From NCBI GenBank assembly GCA_900466945.1, contig UBNV01000006.1, positions 656,850-720,849 on the forward strand: DNA of 64,000 nucleotides, written 5' to 3'. The notes under the pieces are model-generated. The model ran no database searches and was not told where the DNA came from. It saw only the letters and a program-made list of their open reading frames with translations. This document shows, one piece after another, positions 26,108 through 35,748 of this stretch. The position numbers and the translations under genes were made by a program. Numbering within the stretch: position 1 is the stretch's first letter; each line of letters starts with the position of its first letter. The stretch comes from Hyphomicrobiales bacterium. GTDB taxonomy: Bacteria > Pseudomonadota > Alphaproteobacteria > Rhizobiales > Rhizobiaceae.

Positions 26108-26353
26108 TTGCGCAGCGACGCCGAACGGGCCACCTTTTGGGCGGAACAGACGTTAAAGGGTACAGTGGTGACGGACGCTGTTTGTGCACGGCCGGTGGCG
26201 ACCATCATGATGATGGTGTTTTTCTCAGGGTTGGCGCTCGATATCGCTGTCCCTGCGACCGTGCTGACCGCGATGGCGTCACTGAAATGGCTGGTGGAAA
26301 GCTGGCCGGCGGCAAATGATTTGCCGTTCGATCAAAAGGCGGAAACGGCATGA
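26108..26353 (+). CDS. Small membrane protein, unknown function
   Basis: 81 codons from a TTG at 26108, which has AAAGGG six bases upstream. A GTG at 26165 with an equally good AAGGG is an alternative that removes 19 residues. The middle (ATIMMMVFFSGLALDIAVPATVLTA) is hydrophobic, one or two membrane passes. The stop overlaps the start of the next membrane-protein gene (ATGA), so the pair is translationally coupled. No family recognised. Confidence 0.6.
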   Translation: MRSDAERATFWAEQTLKGTVVTDAVCARPVATIMMMVFFSGLALDIAVPATVLTAMASLKWLVESWPAANDLPFDQKAETA

Positions 26354-26685
26354 AGACACTTCTGCTCTTGTGGGCTTTGCCCATCACGATCCTCGGTGCC
26401 TGGTACGGTCTGTCCTACTACGACATGAGCTTCGGCTTCTTCATGCTGACCCGTGACGCCCATGATCTCGTATTCCAGATCTACGGAAACGTGCTGGGCA
26501 TTGCGCCGGAAACAATCCCGCCGCTGGTGCTGCGCGCGATCATCGTCGACAGCCTGATCCTGTTTGCGATCATCGGCTTCCGTCGCCGCAAGCAGATCAA
26601 GGCCTGGTGGTCGGCACGTCAGGAAACGTCGTCTGAAATCGCGGACATGCGGGCAAGCCCTGAAAGCCTGTCCAGCGCCCCCTGA
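26350..26685 (+). CDS. DUF6105-like membrane protein
   Basis: A 111-residue protein opening with a membrane segment ([22 protein letters not shown]), a conserved middle ([17 protein letters not shown]), a second segment ([15 protein letters not shown]) and a basic cytoplasmic tail. I associate this layout with Rhizobiales DUF6105, from memory. Function unknown. It is coupled to the preceding small gene and overlaps the convergent ruvX by 67 bases at its 3' end. Confidence 0.72.
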   Translation: MKTLLLLWALPITILGAWYGLSYYDMSFGFFMLTRDAHDLVFQIYGNVLGIAPETIPPLVLRAIIVDSLILFAIIGFRRRKQIKAWWSARQETSSEIADMRASPESLSSAP

Positions 26686-27122
26686 AGGATGAAGCTTGCC
26701 GCGGCGGAATCAATCCGCTCGCTGCGTTTGGCGCGTGACACGTCCATTTCCAGCAACGCCCGTTCGGCCGCCACTGTCGACAGCCGCTCGTCCCAATAGA
26801 CGAAGGGGATATCGGTCTTTTCCGACATCGAGCGCACGAAGGCGCGCGTCGCCTGGACCCTGGGACCGGACGAGCCATCCATATTGACCGGAAGCCCGAT
26901 CACGAAGGCGACGATCTTTTCTTTTGCAGCGAAGGCGAGAAGCACCTCGGCATCCTGCGTGAACTTCACACGCTTGATCACGGGGCGAGGGGTGGCGAAG
27001 CGCCGGCCGAGATCGGAGGCAGATAGGCCGATCGTCTTCGTGCCGAGGTCGAGCCCGGCAATTGCCTCGCCGGGTTTCAACTGCACTGCCAGTTCCTCGA
27101 TCGTCAGCGTCGCCATGCCCAC
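26619..27122 (-). CDS. ruvX: Putative pre-16S rRNA nuclease / Holliday junction resolvase YqgF (RuvX)
   Basis: A 167-residue RNase H-fold protein of the YqgF family. It has [16 protein letters not shown] near residue 22 with the first catalytic aspartate, [23 protein letters not shown] in the middle, and [16 protein letters not shown] carrying the Glu and Arg of the family. A late [10 protein letters not shown] supplies the last aspartate. E. coli YqgF matures the 5' end of 16S rRNA; a resolvase role is disputed. The C-terminus overlaps the convergent DUF6105-like gene. Confidence 0.93.
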   Translation of the reverse strand: MGMATLTIEELAVQLKPGEAIAGLDLGTKTIGLSASDLGRRFATPRPVIKRVKFTQDAEVLLAFAAKEKIVAFVIGLPVNMDGSSGPRVQATRAFVRSMSEKTDIPFVYWDERLSTVAAERALLEMDVSRAKRSERIDSAAASFILQGALDRLSGLARMSAISDDVS

Positions 27123-27134
27123 CAGTCCTGTTCT

Positions 27135-27431
27135 TTAGCGCTTGCGCACGAATTCGGTTCTGAGCACGAGGCCCTTGATCCCGTCGAAGCGGCAGTCGAT
27201 TTCCGCGGGATCATCCGTCAGCCGGATCGAGCGGATGACTGTGCCTTGCTTCAGTGTCTGGCCGGCACCTTTGACCTTGAGGTCCTTGATCAGGACCACC
27301 GAATCGCCATCAGCAAGCTCGGTTCCGGACGCGTCGCGGGCAGTGGGCTTGGCCGCTGCCGCTGCTGCAAGTTCGGATGCGGGACGCCATTCGCCGGTCG
27401 CCTCGTCATACACGTAGTCGTCATCGGCCAT
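27135..27431 (-). CDS. PhnA-domain (alkylphosphonate utilisation operon) protein
   Basis: 98 residues. The C-terminal half is the PhnA fold: [43 protein letters not shown] and [12 protein letters not shown]. The N-terminal zinc ribbon of full PhnA is replaced by a short acidic segment ([19 protein letters not shown]). Despite the name the family is not tied to phosphonate catabolism, and its role is unknown. The ATG at 27429-27431 has AAGGAA before it. It lies 12 bases upstream of ruvX and may share its transcript. Confidence 0.85.
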   Translation of the reverse strand: MADDDYVYDEATGEWRPASELAAAAAAKPTARDASGTELADGDSVVLIKDLKVKGAGQTLKQGTVIRSIRLTDDPAEIDCRFDGIKGLVLRTEFVRKR

Positions 27432-27577
27432 GGTCGTTCCTTTCTTGCACTCAGCGCTACGGCTGTCATGCTCGCCGCTTAAACCGTCCGGACCGGCGAG
27501 GCAACTCGACGCCCCGTTGCCGAAGGCCCGGCTTGCCATATATTCCGACCGACATTTCAAGACCGGAGACTGACATC

Positions 27578-28282
27578 ATGAAAATCACCTGGCTCGGCCA
27601 TGCCGCCTTCCGCCTCGACTCGGCCAAGGCCTCGATCCTCATCGACCCCTTCCTGACCCACAATCCGGGCTTTGCCGGTCTCGACCGCAAGGACATGACC
27701 AAGGGCATCACCCATATCCTGCTGACCCACGGTCATGGCGACCATGTGGGCGACACGGTCCAGCTCGCCAAGGAAACCGGCGCCACGGTTCTGGCCAATG
27801 CCGATCTCGCCGCCTGGCTCGGCAGCAAGGGTGTCGACAAGCTGGAAATGGGCAACACCGGCGGAACGATCCATTTCGAAGGCTTCACGGTCACCTTCAC
27901 CAATGCGCTGCATTCTTCGGCGCAAGTGACCGAAGATGGCGTTTCCCACGCGCTCGGCAATGCAAACGGCCTGATGATGCATTTCGAGGACGAAGCCTCG
28001 GTGCTGCACATGGGCGACACCGACATCTTCTCCGACATGAAGCTGATCAACGAACTGCATCAGCCGGATGTCGGTCTTGTCCCGATCGGTGACCGCTTCA
28101 CCATGGGCGGTGCGGTGGCGGCACTCGCCTGCCAGCGCTTCTTCGACTTCAAGACAGCGATCCCCTGCCACTACGGATCCTTCCCGATCATCGACCAGAC
28201 GCCGGAAAAATTCGTCGCTGGCATGGACGGAACCCGCACCCGCGTTGTCGCCCCGCAGGCAGGCTCCGCCGTCGAGGTCTGA
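27578..28282 (+). CDS. UPF0173 metal-dependent hydrolase
   Basis: A 234-residue metallo-beta-lactamase-fold protein. It starts [15 protein letters not shown]. The metal-binding motif is [12 protein letters not shown] near residue 50, followed by [20 protein letters not shown] and IPCHYGSFP, which supply the other ligands. This is the UPF0173 (YtkL-like) group, with no defined substrate. The upstream open extension lacks sense and a ribosome site; the ATG has GGAGA nine bases before it. Confidence 0.9.
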   Translation: MKITWLGHAAFRLDSAKASILIDPFLTHNPGFAGLDRKDMTKGITHILLTHGHGDHVGDTVQLAKETGATVLANADLAAWLGSKGVDKLEMGNTGGTIHFEGFTVTFTNALHSSAQVTEDGVSHALGNANGLMMHFEDEASVLHMGDTDIFSDMKLINELHQPDVGLVPIGDRFTMGGAVAALACQRFFDFKTAIPCHYGSFPIIDQTPEKFVAGMDGTRTRVVAPQAGSAVEV

Positions 28283-28291
28283 CAAACCCCG

Positions 28292-28319
28292 TTGCCTCAG
28301 CGCTTGACGGCCATTATAG
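28292..28319 (+). promoter_or_regulatory. Possible gatCA promoter
   Basis: TTGCCT (28292-28297), a 16-base spacer and TTATAG (28314-28319), 30 bases before the gatC start codon. Confidence 0.35.
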
Positions 28320-28348
28320 CGAAGAAAACAGCTTATCCGGAGAATGCC

Positions 28349-28636
28349 ATGTCTGTTGACCTCGCCACCGTCAAGCGCGTCGCCCGCCTTGCCCGCCTCG
28401 CTGTGAGTGATGAGGATGCCGCGCGCATGACCGGAGAGCTGAACGGCATTCTGGGCTTCGTCGAGCAACTGGACGAAGTGGACGTCATGGGCGTCGAGCC
28501 GATGACCTCGGTCACGCCCATGGCGATGAAGAAGCGCGCAGACGTGGTCACCGATGGCAACAAGGCCGATGCCATTGTCGCCAATGCGCCGGCAACCGAC
28601 CGCAATTACTTCCAGGTGCCGAAGGTCGTCGAATAA
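28349..28636 (+). CDS. gatC: Asp/Glu-tRNA amidotransferase subunit C
   Basis: A 95-residue protein with the GatC fold: [19 protein letters not shown] at the start, [20 protein letters not shown] in the middle, and [17 protein letters not shown] at the end. It stabilises GatA and bridges GatA and GatB in the enzyme that converts Glu-tRNA(Gln) and Asp-tRNA(Asn). The ATG at 28349 follows CCGGAGAATGCC. gatA follows after 77 bases; gatB lies 4.6 kb downstream. Confidence 0.95.
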   Translation: MSVDLATVKRVARLARLAVSDEDAARMTGELNGILGFVEQLDEVDVMGVEPMTSVTPMAMKKRADVVTDGNKADAIVANAPATDRNYFQVPKVVE

Positions 28637-28713
28637 GACCGACCTCAGCCCCCTGAGCCAGCCTCCCGAATTTCCCGCCCCTATGGGCGAAGACAGTCTG
28701 AAGTGAAACGACC

Positions 28714-30195
28714 ATGAGCGAACTGACCAGCCTCACCATCGCCGAAGCCCGCGCGAAACTCGCCGCAAAGGAGATCAAGGCCGTCGAACTGACGGATGCC
28801 TATCTCTCCGCGATCGATCAGGCGAATGGCGCGCTGAACGCTTATGTTGCTGTCACGCCCGACATCGCCCGCGACATGGCAAAGGCGTCCGATGCACGCA
28901 TCGCCGACGGCAAGGCCGGCGTCCTGGAAGGCATTCCGCTCGGCGTCAAGGATCTCTTCGCCACCAAGGGCGTGCACACCCAGGCCTGCAGCCACATCCT
29001 CGACGGCTTCAAGCCGGAATATGAATCGACAGTCACCACCAATCTGTGGGACGCCGGCGCCGTCATGCTCGGCAAGCTCAACATGGACGAATTCGCCATG
29101 GGCTCGTCCAACGAGAGTTCCTATTACGGCCCGGCCGTGAACCCTTGGAAGGCCGCGGGCTCCGACGACAAGCTGGTTCCGGGCGGCTCGTCCGGTGGTT
29201 CGGCCGCTGCCGTCGCTGCTCATCTCTGCGCAGGTGCGACCGCAACCGATACCGGCGGCTCGATCCGTCAGCCGGCCGCCTTCACCGGCACCGTCGGCAT
29301 CAAGCCGACCTATGGTCGCTGCTCGCGCTGGGGCATCGTGGCCTTTGCCTCGTCGCTCGACCAGGCCGGTCCGATCGCCCGTGACGTGCGGGATGCCGCC
29401 ATCCTTCTGAAGTCCATGGCGAGCACCGATGCGAAGGACACGACGTCGGTTGACCTTCCCGTGCCGGACTATGAAAAGGCCATCGGCGGCTCCGTGAAGG
29501 GGATGAAGATCGGTATCCCCCGGGAATACCGCATCGAAGGCATGTCGGAAGAGATCCTGGCGCTCTGGCAACAGGGCATCGCCTGGCTGAAGGAAGCCGG
29601 TGCCGAGATTGTCGACATCTCCCTGCCGCACACCAAATACGCCCTTCCGGCCTATTACATCGTGGCACCTGCCGAAGCTTCGTCGAACCTCGCCCGTTAC
29701 GACGGCGTCCGCTACGGCCTGCGCGTTGACGGCAAGGACATTGCCGACATGTACGAAAAGACCCGGGCTGCCGGCTTCGGCAAGGAAGTTCAGCGCCGCA
29801 TCATGATCGGCACCTATGTTCTGTCGGCCGGTTATTACGACGCCTACTACCTGAAGGCCCAGAAGGTCCGCACGCTGATCAAGCGCGACTTCGAACTCGC
29901 CTTCGAAGCCGGCGTCGACGCGATCCTGACGCCGATCACGCCGTCGTCTGCCTTCGCCATCGGCGACAAGGAACTCGCGGCCGATCCGGTCAAGATGTAC
30001 CAGCAGGACGTTTTCAGCATCACGCTGAACATGGCGGGTCTGCCGGGTATCTCCGTTCCCGCGGGCCTCGACAGCAAGGGCCTGCCGCTCGGCCTTCAGG
30101 TCATCGGCAAGCCCTTCGAGGAGGAAACCCTCTTCAAGACAGCTCATGTCATCGAACAGGCTGCCGGCAAGTTCACGCCGGCCAAGTGGTGGTAA
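28714..30195 (+). CDS. gatA: Asp/Glu-tRNA amidotransferase subunit A
   Basis: A 493-residue amidase-signature enzyme that hydrolyses glutamine and passes ammonia to GatB. The Ser-cisSer-Lys triad is visible as K79 ([10 protein letters not shown]), S159 (GGSSGGS) and S183 (TGGSIRQPA). The length is normal. The last codons overlap the first codons of a GNAT gene by ten bases, a Rhizobiaceae-style arrangement that suggests cotranscription. Confidence 0.97.
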   Translation: MSELTSLTIAEARAKLAAKEIKAVELTDAYLSAIDQANGALNAYVAVTPDIARDMAKASDARIADGKAGVLEGIPLGVKDLFATKGVHTQACSHILDGFKPEYESTVTTNLWDAGAVMLGKLNMDEFAMGSSNESSYYGPAVNPWKAAGSDDKLVPGGSSGGSAAAVAAHLCAGATATDTGGSIRQPAAFTGTVGIKPTYGRCSRWGIVAFASSLDQAGPIARDVRDAAILLKSMASTDAKDTTSVDLPVPDYEKAIGGSVKGMKIGIPREYRIEGMSEEILALWQQGIAWLKEAGAEIVDISLPHTKYALPAYYIVAPAEASSNLARYDGVRYGLRVDGKDIADMYEKTRAAGFGKEVQRRIMIGTYVLSAGYYDAYYLKAQKVRTLIKRDFELAFEAGVDAILTPITPSSAFAIGDKELAADPVKMYQQDVFSITLNMAGLPGISVPAGLDSKGLPLGLQVIGKPFEEETLFKTAHVIEQAAGKFTPAKWW

Positions 30196-30671
30196 AGGAC
30201 TTCGTCATCAGGGACATGATTGCGGCCGATGCTGATAGCGTCGGCCGCGTCGGTTTCGATGCCTGGGCGGCCAATCCGGTGCTCAATGCCTACGGCGTCG
30301 ACATGATGGTCAAGATCCGCCTGAGCTTCCGCCGCTTTGCCCAGGAGCATTTCAGTCTGATCACCATCGGCGAACTTGGGGACGAGATCGCCGGCTGGAC
30401 CGCTCGCGAGGGCGCGCGCGACTATATCTCCGATCTCTGGGTCAGCCCTGCCCATCAGGGTCTCGGCATAGGTTCCGCCCTGATCTCCAAACTTATTCGC
30501 GAGATGCGCTCGGAAGGCCTGAAGCGAGCAAGGATCGACACGCACGCCGCAAACGAAGGCGCCATCCGGCTCTACCAGGGCTTGGGCTTTTCCATCGTCT
30601 GGCGCGGCATGCAGCATTCCCCGTCCATGGGCATGATGGTCGAAAAGGTGAAGATGCAGCAGGTGCTCTAG
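30186..30671 (+). CDS. GNAT N-acetyltransferase
   Basis: 161 residues from a GTG inside the gatA tail. The acetyl-CoA loop is [18 protein letters not shown], preceded by the beta-4 strand DYISDLW and followed by [20 protein letters not shown], the classic GNAT C-terminal motif B. Substrate unknown. It is clearly related to the GNAT at 32246: both read IAGW-x-AREG/D...YISD/VISD...W, then GLG-x-G/A-ALI/L. An ATG 30 bases downstream is an alternative start. Confidence 0.85.
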   Translation: MVVKDFVIRDMIAADADSVGRVGFDAWAANPVLNAYGVDMMVKIRLSFRRFAQEHFSLITIGELGDEIAGWTAREGARDYISDLWVSPAHQGLGIGSALISKLIREMRSEGLKRARIDTHAANEGAIRLYQGLGFSIVWRGMQHSPSMGMMVEKVKMQQVL

Positions 30672-30806
30672 CGGCCCGGGCCGCCAGAGCGAATGTCGGC
30701 CGTTCATTCTTCCGCGGATGTGGCGCCGGCGGCGATGCTGCTCGGCGGACCGCTGTGCTTTGTTGGTCCATACGGTCATGCATCATTGAGAGCGGGGCCA
30801 TTGGCG

Positions 30807-31568
30807 TCATTTTAAAACGGCGGAGCTTGCCACCGAGACAGTCTCCGATGCATCCCGGCGCCATGTCTTCGGCCACAGGAGCCAGGCGTCGATGTGAAGG
30901 TAAGTCCGCAGGGGCGACTTGATCACCACGACCAGAAGTCCGATCGAAAACAGGCACCAGATGGCCGGAACCTCATTCATATTGGTCGTGGTCAGGCGTG
31001 CAAGGAACGGTCCGACAAGCCACTGATAGGCCGTAAAGCGCCACGATCCATAGAGAAGCGGAATGATGAAGGCGGTGATCGCATAGGTTGGGAAGCCATG
31101 GAAAAGTGAGCCGCCCAGGCCATTGATCGGCAGGTCCCAGGCGATATGCCAGTTGCCGCTCACCGAGCACAGCCTCAACGCACACAGCCAGGACGATGGA
31201 TCGCATTGGCCGGCCCATGTGAATGGGTAGAGCTGCAAGATCATGAAGACCGAAGAGCCGAAGCAGGCGCCGTAGACGGGAAGCTGTATCTTGCTCCGCA
31301 CCGCTTGCGGAATGAAATACATCGCCACTGCATTGATGAAGAATGGTTGGAAGGAGATGTGCAGATAGCCCAGCATGGTGGCCATCTGGTTCGATGGAAG
31401 GTCGCATCTGTTGATGACGGAGTAGCTGAAAGCCTGCAGTGCCTCCATCAGCGAAAAATAGGCCAGCGGCACCCAAAGAACGGGCTTCTCTCCTTTCCAG
31501 GCCGCGTAGGCTGTGGTCGCTATGCCCGCGACGGCCAGTGTCGTTGAAGCCGTTCCATTCCAACACAT
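30807..31568 (-). CDS. DUF5765 membrane protein
   Basis: A 253-residue polytopic membrane protein with about seven hydrophobic segments. It opens MCWNGTASTTLAVAGIATTAYAAW and has YFSLMEALQAFSYSVINRCDLPSNQ and YLHISFQPFFINA, which I associate with DUF5765. Paired cysteines (QCDPSSWLCALRLC) lie in a loop. Function unknown. The ATG at 31566-31568 is chosen because GGAGAG stands six bases before it; a start 30 bases upstream lacks this. Confidence 0.75.
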   Translation of the reverse strand: MCWNGTASTTLAVAGIATTAYAAWKGEKPVLWVPLAYFSLMEALQAFSYSVINRCDLPSNQMATMLGYLHISFQPFFINAVAMYFIPQAVRSKIQLPVYGACFGSSVFMILQLYPFTWAGQCDPSSWLCALRLCSVSGNWHIAWDLPINGLGGSLFHGFPTYAITAFIIPLLYGSWRFTAYQWLVGPFLARLTTTNMNEVPAIWCLFSIGLLVVVIKSPLRTYLHIDAWLLWPKTWRRDASETVSVASSAVLK

Positions 31569-31716
31569 TCGAAACTCTCCATATCCTTGCCCAATCATGT
31601 GCGAATCCGTCGGCCGACATGGCCGGCCGACGGTCGGTCCGTCTGTTCAACAAGGAGAGGCTTCGCTCGTGTTTCGGGAGGTGGATTTTCCTTTTCAGGT
31701 GTAACGGAGCCGGGCC

Positions 31717-31974
31717 CTAACGATTGTCGAGCTCAGCCCTGACAAGCCTCAACCCCCGTTCGGTAATCCGATAAGGCTTGCCCTGTCTCGAACTGATTGC
31801 CTCCAGGCGTTTCAGCCGCCGGAAGAGTTCGATATCAAAGCCGGGATAGAGCCAGCCGTCGCGGGAGAAGCACAAGACCTTCTCGATCTTGCGTCTGTTA
31901 TCGCGGTGGAGTTCGATCCAGCCGCCTTGAGCCATGAGATGAAGGATACGCTGATCCGAGCGTGAAATGTCCAT
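31717..31974 (-). CDS. YjhX/UPF0386 family protein (possible toxin)
   Basis: An 85-residue winged-helix-like protein of UPF0386. The family pattern is clear: MDISRSDQRILHLMAQGGWIE, VLCFSRDGWLYPGF, LFRRLKRLEAISSRQGKPYRITERGLRLVRAELDNR. E. coli YjhX has been reported as a toxin paired with YjhQ, a GNAT acetyltransferase. Here GNAT genes flank it on both sides, one starting 270 bases away and divergent. The pairing is inference. The start is the ATG at 31972-31974, matching the family N-terminus. Confidence 0.85.
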   Translation of the reverse strand: MDISRSDQRILHLMAQGGWIELHRDNRRKIEKVLCFSRDGWLYPGFDIELFRRLKRLEAISSRQGKPYRITERGLRLVRAELDNR

Positions 31975-32245
31975 GGAATGAAGTCCGGAGATGGCGCGCA
32001 AATTCGCGCGCATGAAAACGGATCCGGCGCCGTGGGCGTCGGGGCTTCGTTTTCTGGCCCTGGCCGGTGGATCCTTTGACGGATCGCGGCAGGGCCTCTA
32101 CCGGGTCTCGGACGAACCGAACATCAAAACTCCTTTGGACAAGCCGGTCTTAACATGACGCCCCCGAGCCGTCCATTCCGGCCCAGACGATACTCTGGTC
32201 AAGAATCGCGGTCGGTGATTTACTGCCGGCAACGATGAGGTGAGG

Positions 32246-32755
32246 ATGGTCACGGTCCGAAAGGCTCGACAGGACGATGCGGAATACCTGACGGCGGTCG
32301 GCTTGCGCGCCTGGCGCAAGGCGATGTCGTCTGTCGGCGAGGCCGCGGAAATGGCTGCCAACGCGCGGGATGCCTTTGCCCGCTTCACTGAGGACGGCTG
32401 GATCACGATCACGATCGTCGAGAAGTCGGGGATGATTGCAGGCTGGGCTGCCCGCGAAGACATGGACGAAGTCATCTCCGATTTCTGGATCGACCCGGAT
32501 TACGAAGGCCAGGGCCTGGGCACCGCACTCCTGGCCGCCCTGGAAGACGAGATGCGGGCGCAGGGTTTCTCACTCGCCCGCCTGCAGACACATGCAATGA
32601 ATGGTGATGCGCTGAACTTCTTCGAAAATAAGGGCTATACGGTGAACTGGCTGACCGTCAGCTACAATCCGAAGCTTGACCGAGACGTCCAGTCGGTCGG
32701 CCTGTCGAAGTCTTTGTCAGACGAGCCTGCCACCGGCTACGGCCAGGAATTTTAG
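32246..32755 (+). CDS. GNAT N-acetyltransferase
   Basis: 169 residues. The acetyl-CoA loop is DPDYEGQGLGTALLAALE, strand VISDFWI before it and MNGDALNFFENKGYTVNW after it. It is a close relative of the GNAT at 30186. It may be the partner of the divergent YjhX-like gene, by analogy with YjhQ. The ATG at 32246 has GAGG about six bases upstream; a GTG two codons earlier is possible. Its 3' end overlaps the convergent DUF1294 gene by four bases. Confidence 0.85.
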   Translation: MVTVRKARQDDAEYLTAVGLRAWRKAMSSVGEAAEMAANARDAFARFTEDGWITITIVEKSGMIAGWAAREDMDEVISDFWIDPDYEGQGLGTALLAALEDEMRAQGFSLARLQTHAMNGDALNFFENKGYTVNWLTVSYNPKLDRDVQSVGLSKSLSDEPATGYGQEF

Positions 32756-33084
32756 GCGATGCCGCCTGATCTCAAGGCGTGGCTGAGGACGCCCAGGACG
32801 GTGCCGGGGAATACGGCTACTGTCAGAGCGAGAAGACCTTGCAGTGTTGCCATGGCCGGGAGCAGGACGGGGAAAACACCCTTCTTTGTCTTGTGCCGCA
32901 GCCACTTCTGGCAGGCGAAGGCGCCCATGCCGCCTAAGGCGACGGCAAGGAGGATCAATGTATCCTCTCGCACGCGCCAGGCACCCTCGCGTGCTGCCTG
33001 CTTGTCATAGGCGTAGACGCAGAAGACGACGATGTTCCAGAGAGCAAAGAGCGCAACGAAGGTGAGAGCTGTGTCAAGGGTCAT
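32752..33084 (-). CDS. DUF1294 membrane protein
   Basis: A 110-residue protein with four hydrophobic stretches. The DUF1294 pattern is clear: NIVVFCVYAYDKQAAREGAWRVRE, then LLAVALGGMGAFACQKWLRHKTKKGVF. In other bacteria this domain is often fused to a cold-shock domain; here it stands alone. Function unknown. It lies between a GNAT and gatB and is divergent from gatB. Confidence 0.88.
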   Translation of the reverse strand: MTLDTALTFVALFALWNIVVFCVYAYDKQAAREGAWRVREDTLILLAVALGGMGAFACQKWLRHKTKKGVFPVLLPAMATLQGLLALTVAVFPGTVLGVLSHALRSGGIA

Positions 33085-33221
33085 GGCAGGCAGAGTAACC
33101 GGTTTTGCTTAAGCCTTTCCCATGGGTAAGCGTCGACTGGTGCGCCCCCTGAAGCCTTGCACCTTTGGCCCAATTGCTCTACCTCACCAGACAACACGTC
33201 CACGCATGACACGAGCATCCG

Positions 33222-34727
33222 ATGACCCTGGTAGACACCCGCACGCCCGATCCGAAACGCTTCATTCCCGGTGCCACCGGTGACTGGGAAGTCATCATCG
33301 GCATGGAAGTCCATGCCCAGGTCCTGTCGAATTCCAAGCTGTTTTCCGGCGCCTCGACGGTCTTCGGCAATGCACCGAACTCCAACGTTTCGCTCGTCGA
33401 TGCGGCCATGCCCGGCATGCTGCCCGTCATCAACGAGGAATGCGTGGCGCAGGCCGTGCGTACCGGTCTTGGCCTGAAGGCGCAGATCAACAAGCGTTCG
33501 ATCTTCGACCGCAAGAACTACTTCTATCCGGACCTGCCGCAGGGCTACCAGATCTCGCAGTTCAAGGACCCGATCGTCGGCGAGGGCAAGATCGTGATCT
33601 CGCTCGGGCCCGACCGTCAGGGCAATTTCGAGGATATCGAGATCGGCATCGAGCGCCTGCATCTGGAACAGGATGCCGGCAAGTCGATGCACGACCAGCA
33701 TCCGACCATGTCCTATGTCGATCTCAACCGTTCCGGCGTCGCCCTGATGGAAATCGTCTCTAAGCCCGACATGCGTTCGTCGGACGAAGCCAAGGCCTAC
33801 ATGACCAAGCTGCGCTCGATCGTGCGCTACCTCGGTACCTGCGACGGCAACATGGACGAAGGCTCCATGCGCGCCGACGTCAACGTCTCCGTGCGCAAGC
33901 CGGGCGGCGAATTCGGCACGCGCTGCGAAATCAAGAACGTCAACTCGATCCGCTTCATTGGCCAGGCCATCGAATACGAAGCCCGTCGCCAGATCGCGAT
34001 CATCGAGGATGGTGGTACCATCGACCAGGAAACCCGTCTCTTCGATCCGGGCAAGGGCGAGACGCGCTCGATGCGCTCGAAGGAAGACGCGCATGACTAT
34101 CGCTACTTCCCCGATCCGGACCTGCTGCCGCTCGAATTCGACGACGCCTATGTTGAGAACCTCAAAAAGGATCTGCCGGAACTGCCCGACGACAAGAAGG
34201 CCCGTTTCGTCGCCGAACTCGGCCTCTCCATCTACGACGCCTCCGTGCTCGTTTCGGAAAAGGCGATTGCCGATTATTTCGAAGCCGTGGCCGAAGGCCG
34301 CGATGGCAAGACGGCCGCCAACTGGGTCATCAACGACCTGCTGGGCGCCTTGAACAAAGCTGGCAAAACCATTGAAGAGACTCCGGTTTCGCCCGCCCAA
34401 CTCGGCGGCATCATCGACCTCATCAAGGCCGAAACCATCTCCGGCAAGATCGCCAAGGACCTGTTCGAAATCGTCTTCAACGAGGGTGGTGACCCGGCGG
34501 AAATCGTCGAGAGCCGCGGCATGAAGCAGGTGACCGACACGGGTGCCATCGAAAAGGCCGTCGACGAGATCATCGCCGCCAACCCCGACCAGGTCGCTAA
34601 GGTGTTGGCCAAGCCGACACTGGCTGGCTGGTTCGTCGGCCAGGTGATGAAGGCAACCGGCGGCAAGGCCAATCCGCAGGCCGTCCAGGCCCTGGTCAAG
34701 ACCAAGCTCGGCCTGCCGGAGGAGTAA
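33222..34727 (+). CDS. gatB: Asp/Glu-tRNA amidotransferase subunit B
   Basis: A 501-residue subunit that binds the misacylated tRNA, phosphorylates it with ATP and amidates it using ammonia from GatA. Family motifs are [12 protein letters not shown] near residue 24, [62 protein letters not shown] and [17 protein letters not shown]; the C-terminus is the YqeY-like helical tail. The gene is separated from gatCA by about 3 kb. A GNAT gene follows after four bases. Confidence 0.97.
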   Translation: MTLVDTRTPDPKRFIPGATGDWEVIIGMEVHAQVLSNSKLFSGASTVFGNAPNSNVSLVDAAMPGMLPVINEECVAQAVRTGLGLKAQINKRSIFDRKNYFYPDLPQGYQISQFKDPIVGEGKIVISLGPDRQGNFEDIEIGIERLHLEQDAGKSMHDQHPTMSYVDLNRSGVALMEIVSKPDMRSSDEAKAYMTKLRSIVRYLGTCDGNMDEGSMRADVNVSVRKPGGEFGTRCEIKNVNSIRFIGQAIEYEARRQIAIIEDGGTIDQETRLFDPGKGETRSMRSKEDAHDYRYFPDPDLLPLEFDDAYVENLKKDLPELPDDKKARFVAELGLSIYDASVLVSEKAIADYFEAVAEGRDGKTAANWVINDLLGALNKAGKTIEETPVSPAQLGGIIDLIKAETISGKIAKDLFEIVFNEGGDPAEIVESRGMKQVTDTGAIEKAVDEIIAANPDQVAKVLAKPTLAGWFVGQVMKATGGKANPQAVQALVKTKLGLPEE

Positions 34728-34731
34728 GCGC

Positions 34732-35229
34732 TTGTTCTTCGTCCGCACGGCCACCGACCGGGATGTCGAACCGCTCCGCGCCCTGCTGATGCAGAGTTTC
34801 CACGCGACCTATGACCGCTACTACGGCCCGGCCAAGGTCGCCGAGCTGATCGCCGCCTGGCATTCGCCAGCCGAGATCAAGCGGCGCATCCAAGTCAAGG
34901 GCGGCGAGTATCTCGTTGCCGACGACGGCAAGCGGATCGGCGGCATGGCCTTCGCAGCCATGTCGGAAAAGCTCACCAAGACCGCCATCCTGCACCAGCT
35001 CTATGTCCATCCCGATCACCAGCGCCAGGGCATCGGCCGCGATCTCTTCGCCGAGATCGAGACCTGCTTCCCCGATGCCGAGATCCTGCGCCTGGAAGTC
35101 GAGCCACAGAATGCTGGTGCGATCGCCTTTTATGAGGCGCATGATTTCGTCGAGGTTGACCGGACCAAGAATTGTGGTGGCCCCGACAGCGGGATCGAAG
35201 CGCTCGTCATGGAAAAGCCGCTCAAGTGA
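34732..35229 (+). CDS. GNAT N-acetyltransferase
   Basis: 165 residues from a TTG four bases after gatB. The acetyl-CoA loop is VHPDHQRQGIGRDLFAEIE; PQNAGAIAFYEAHDFVEVDRTK closes the fold. It is not close to the 30186/32246 pair. Coupling to gatB suggests cotranscription but not a shared function. A perfect inverted repeat covers its stop codon and acts as terminator. Confidence 0.85.
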   Translation: MFFVRTATDRDVEPLRALLMQSFHATYDRYYGPAKVAELIAAWHSPAEIKRRIQVKGGEYLVADDGKRIGGMAFAAMSEKLTKTAILHQLYVHPDHQRQGIGRDLFAEIETCFPDAEILRLEVEPQNAGAIAFYEAHDFVEVDRTKNCGGPDSGIEALVMEKPLK

Positions 35230-35241
35230 GCGGCTTCTTTA
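35215..35241 (+). terminator. Terminator of gatB-GNAT
   Basis: AAGCCGCTCA (35215-35224) and TGAGCGGCTT (35227-35236) form a long stem followed by CTTTATTT. The GNAT stop codon lies inside the stem. Confidence 0.6.
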
Positions 35242-35256
35242 TTTGCGGCCTTTTCC

Positions 35257-35691
35257 TCAGTTGAAGGGCGGCTCCGCGACCGTGCCGTCCTCGTCGATCA
35301 GCTGCACCGCCGTGCATTCGATCAGGCCGTTGTCCTTGGCATTGCTGCAGGCGAGTTCGGCGGCCTTCAGGGCGAGCTCTCTCGTCTGCCAGCCGCAGGA
35401 AAACTGGTGCCAATGCGGCCCGCCATCGGCCATCATGAAGATGTCGACGCTGAAACCGCCGGGAGAACAGGTGGCATTCACCTGGCAATCCTCGATCGTC
35501 CCGCCGCCCTCGATGCATAGCTTGACGGCGCAGTCGATGGCGCTGGCCGTATCCTTCTCCACGCAAAGCCCCGAGCTCATCTCCGGCGCCTGCACATAGG
35601 CGATCGCCTTGCGCCCGCCTTCCTGCGCCTGAACGCCGAGGGCGGGAAGAGTTACGCACAGAATTGTCATCAGTCGTCGCATGCCTGTCAT
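35257..35691 (-). CDS. Secreted cysteine-containing protein, DUF4189-like
   Basis: A 144-residue protein with a signal peptide (MRRLMTILCVTLPALGVQA). The mature part has evenly spaced cysteines in two similar blocks: GLCVEKDTASAIDCAVKLCIEGGGTIEDC and QFSCGWQTRELALKAAELACSNAKDNGLIEC. Both blocks follow an Ala-rich helix plus Cys pattern that recalls DUF4189, a secreted domain without known function. The ATG at 35689-35691 has GGGGGA upstream; one nine bases later is also possible. Divergent from the GNAT at 35749. Confidence 0.65.
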   Translation of the reverse strand: MTGMRRLMTILCVTLPALGVQAQEGGRKAIAYVQAPEMSSGLCVEKDTASAIDCAVKLCIEGGGTIEDCQVNATCSPGGFSVDIFMMADGGPHWHQFSCGWQTRELALKAAELACSNAKDNGLIECTAVQLIDEDGTVAEPPFN

Positions 35692-35748
35692 CAAGACGTC
35701 CCCCGAGATAGCTATGGAAGGCCAGACTAGCGCAAGGGCAGGGTCGGC

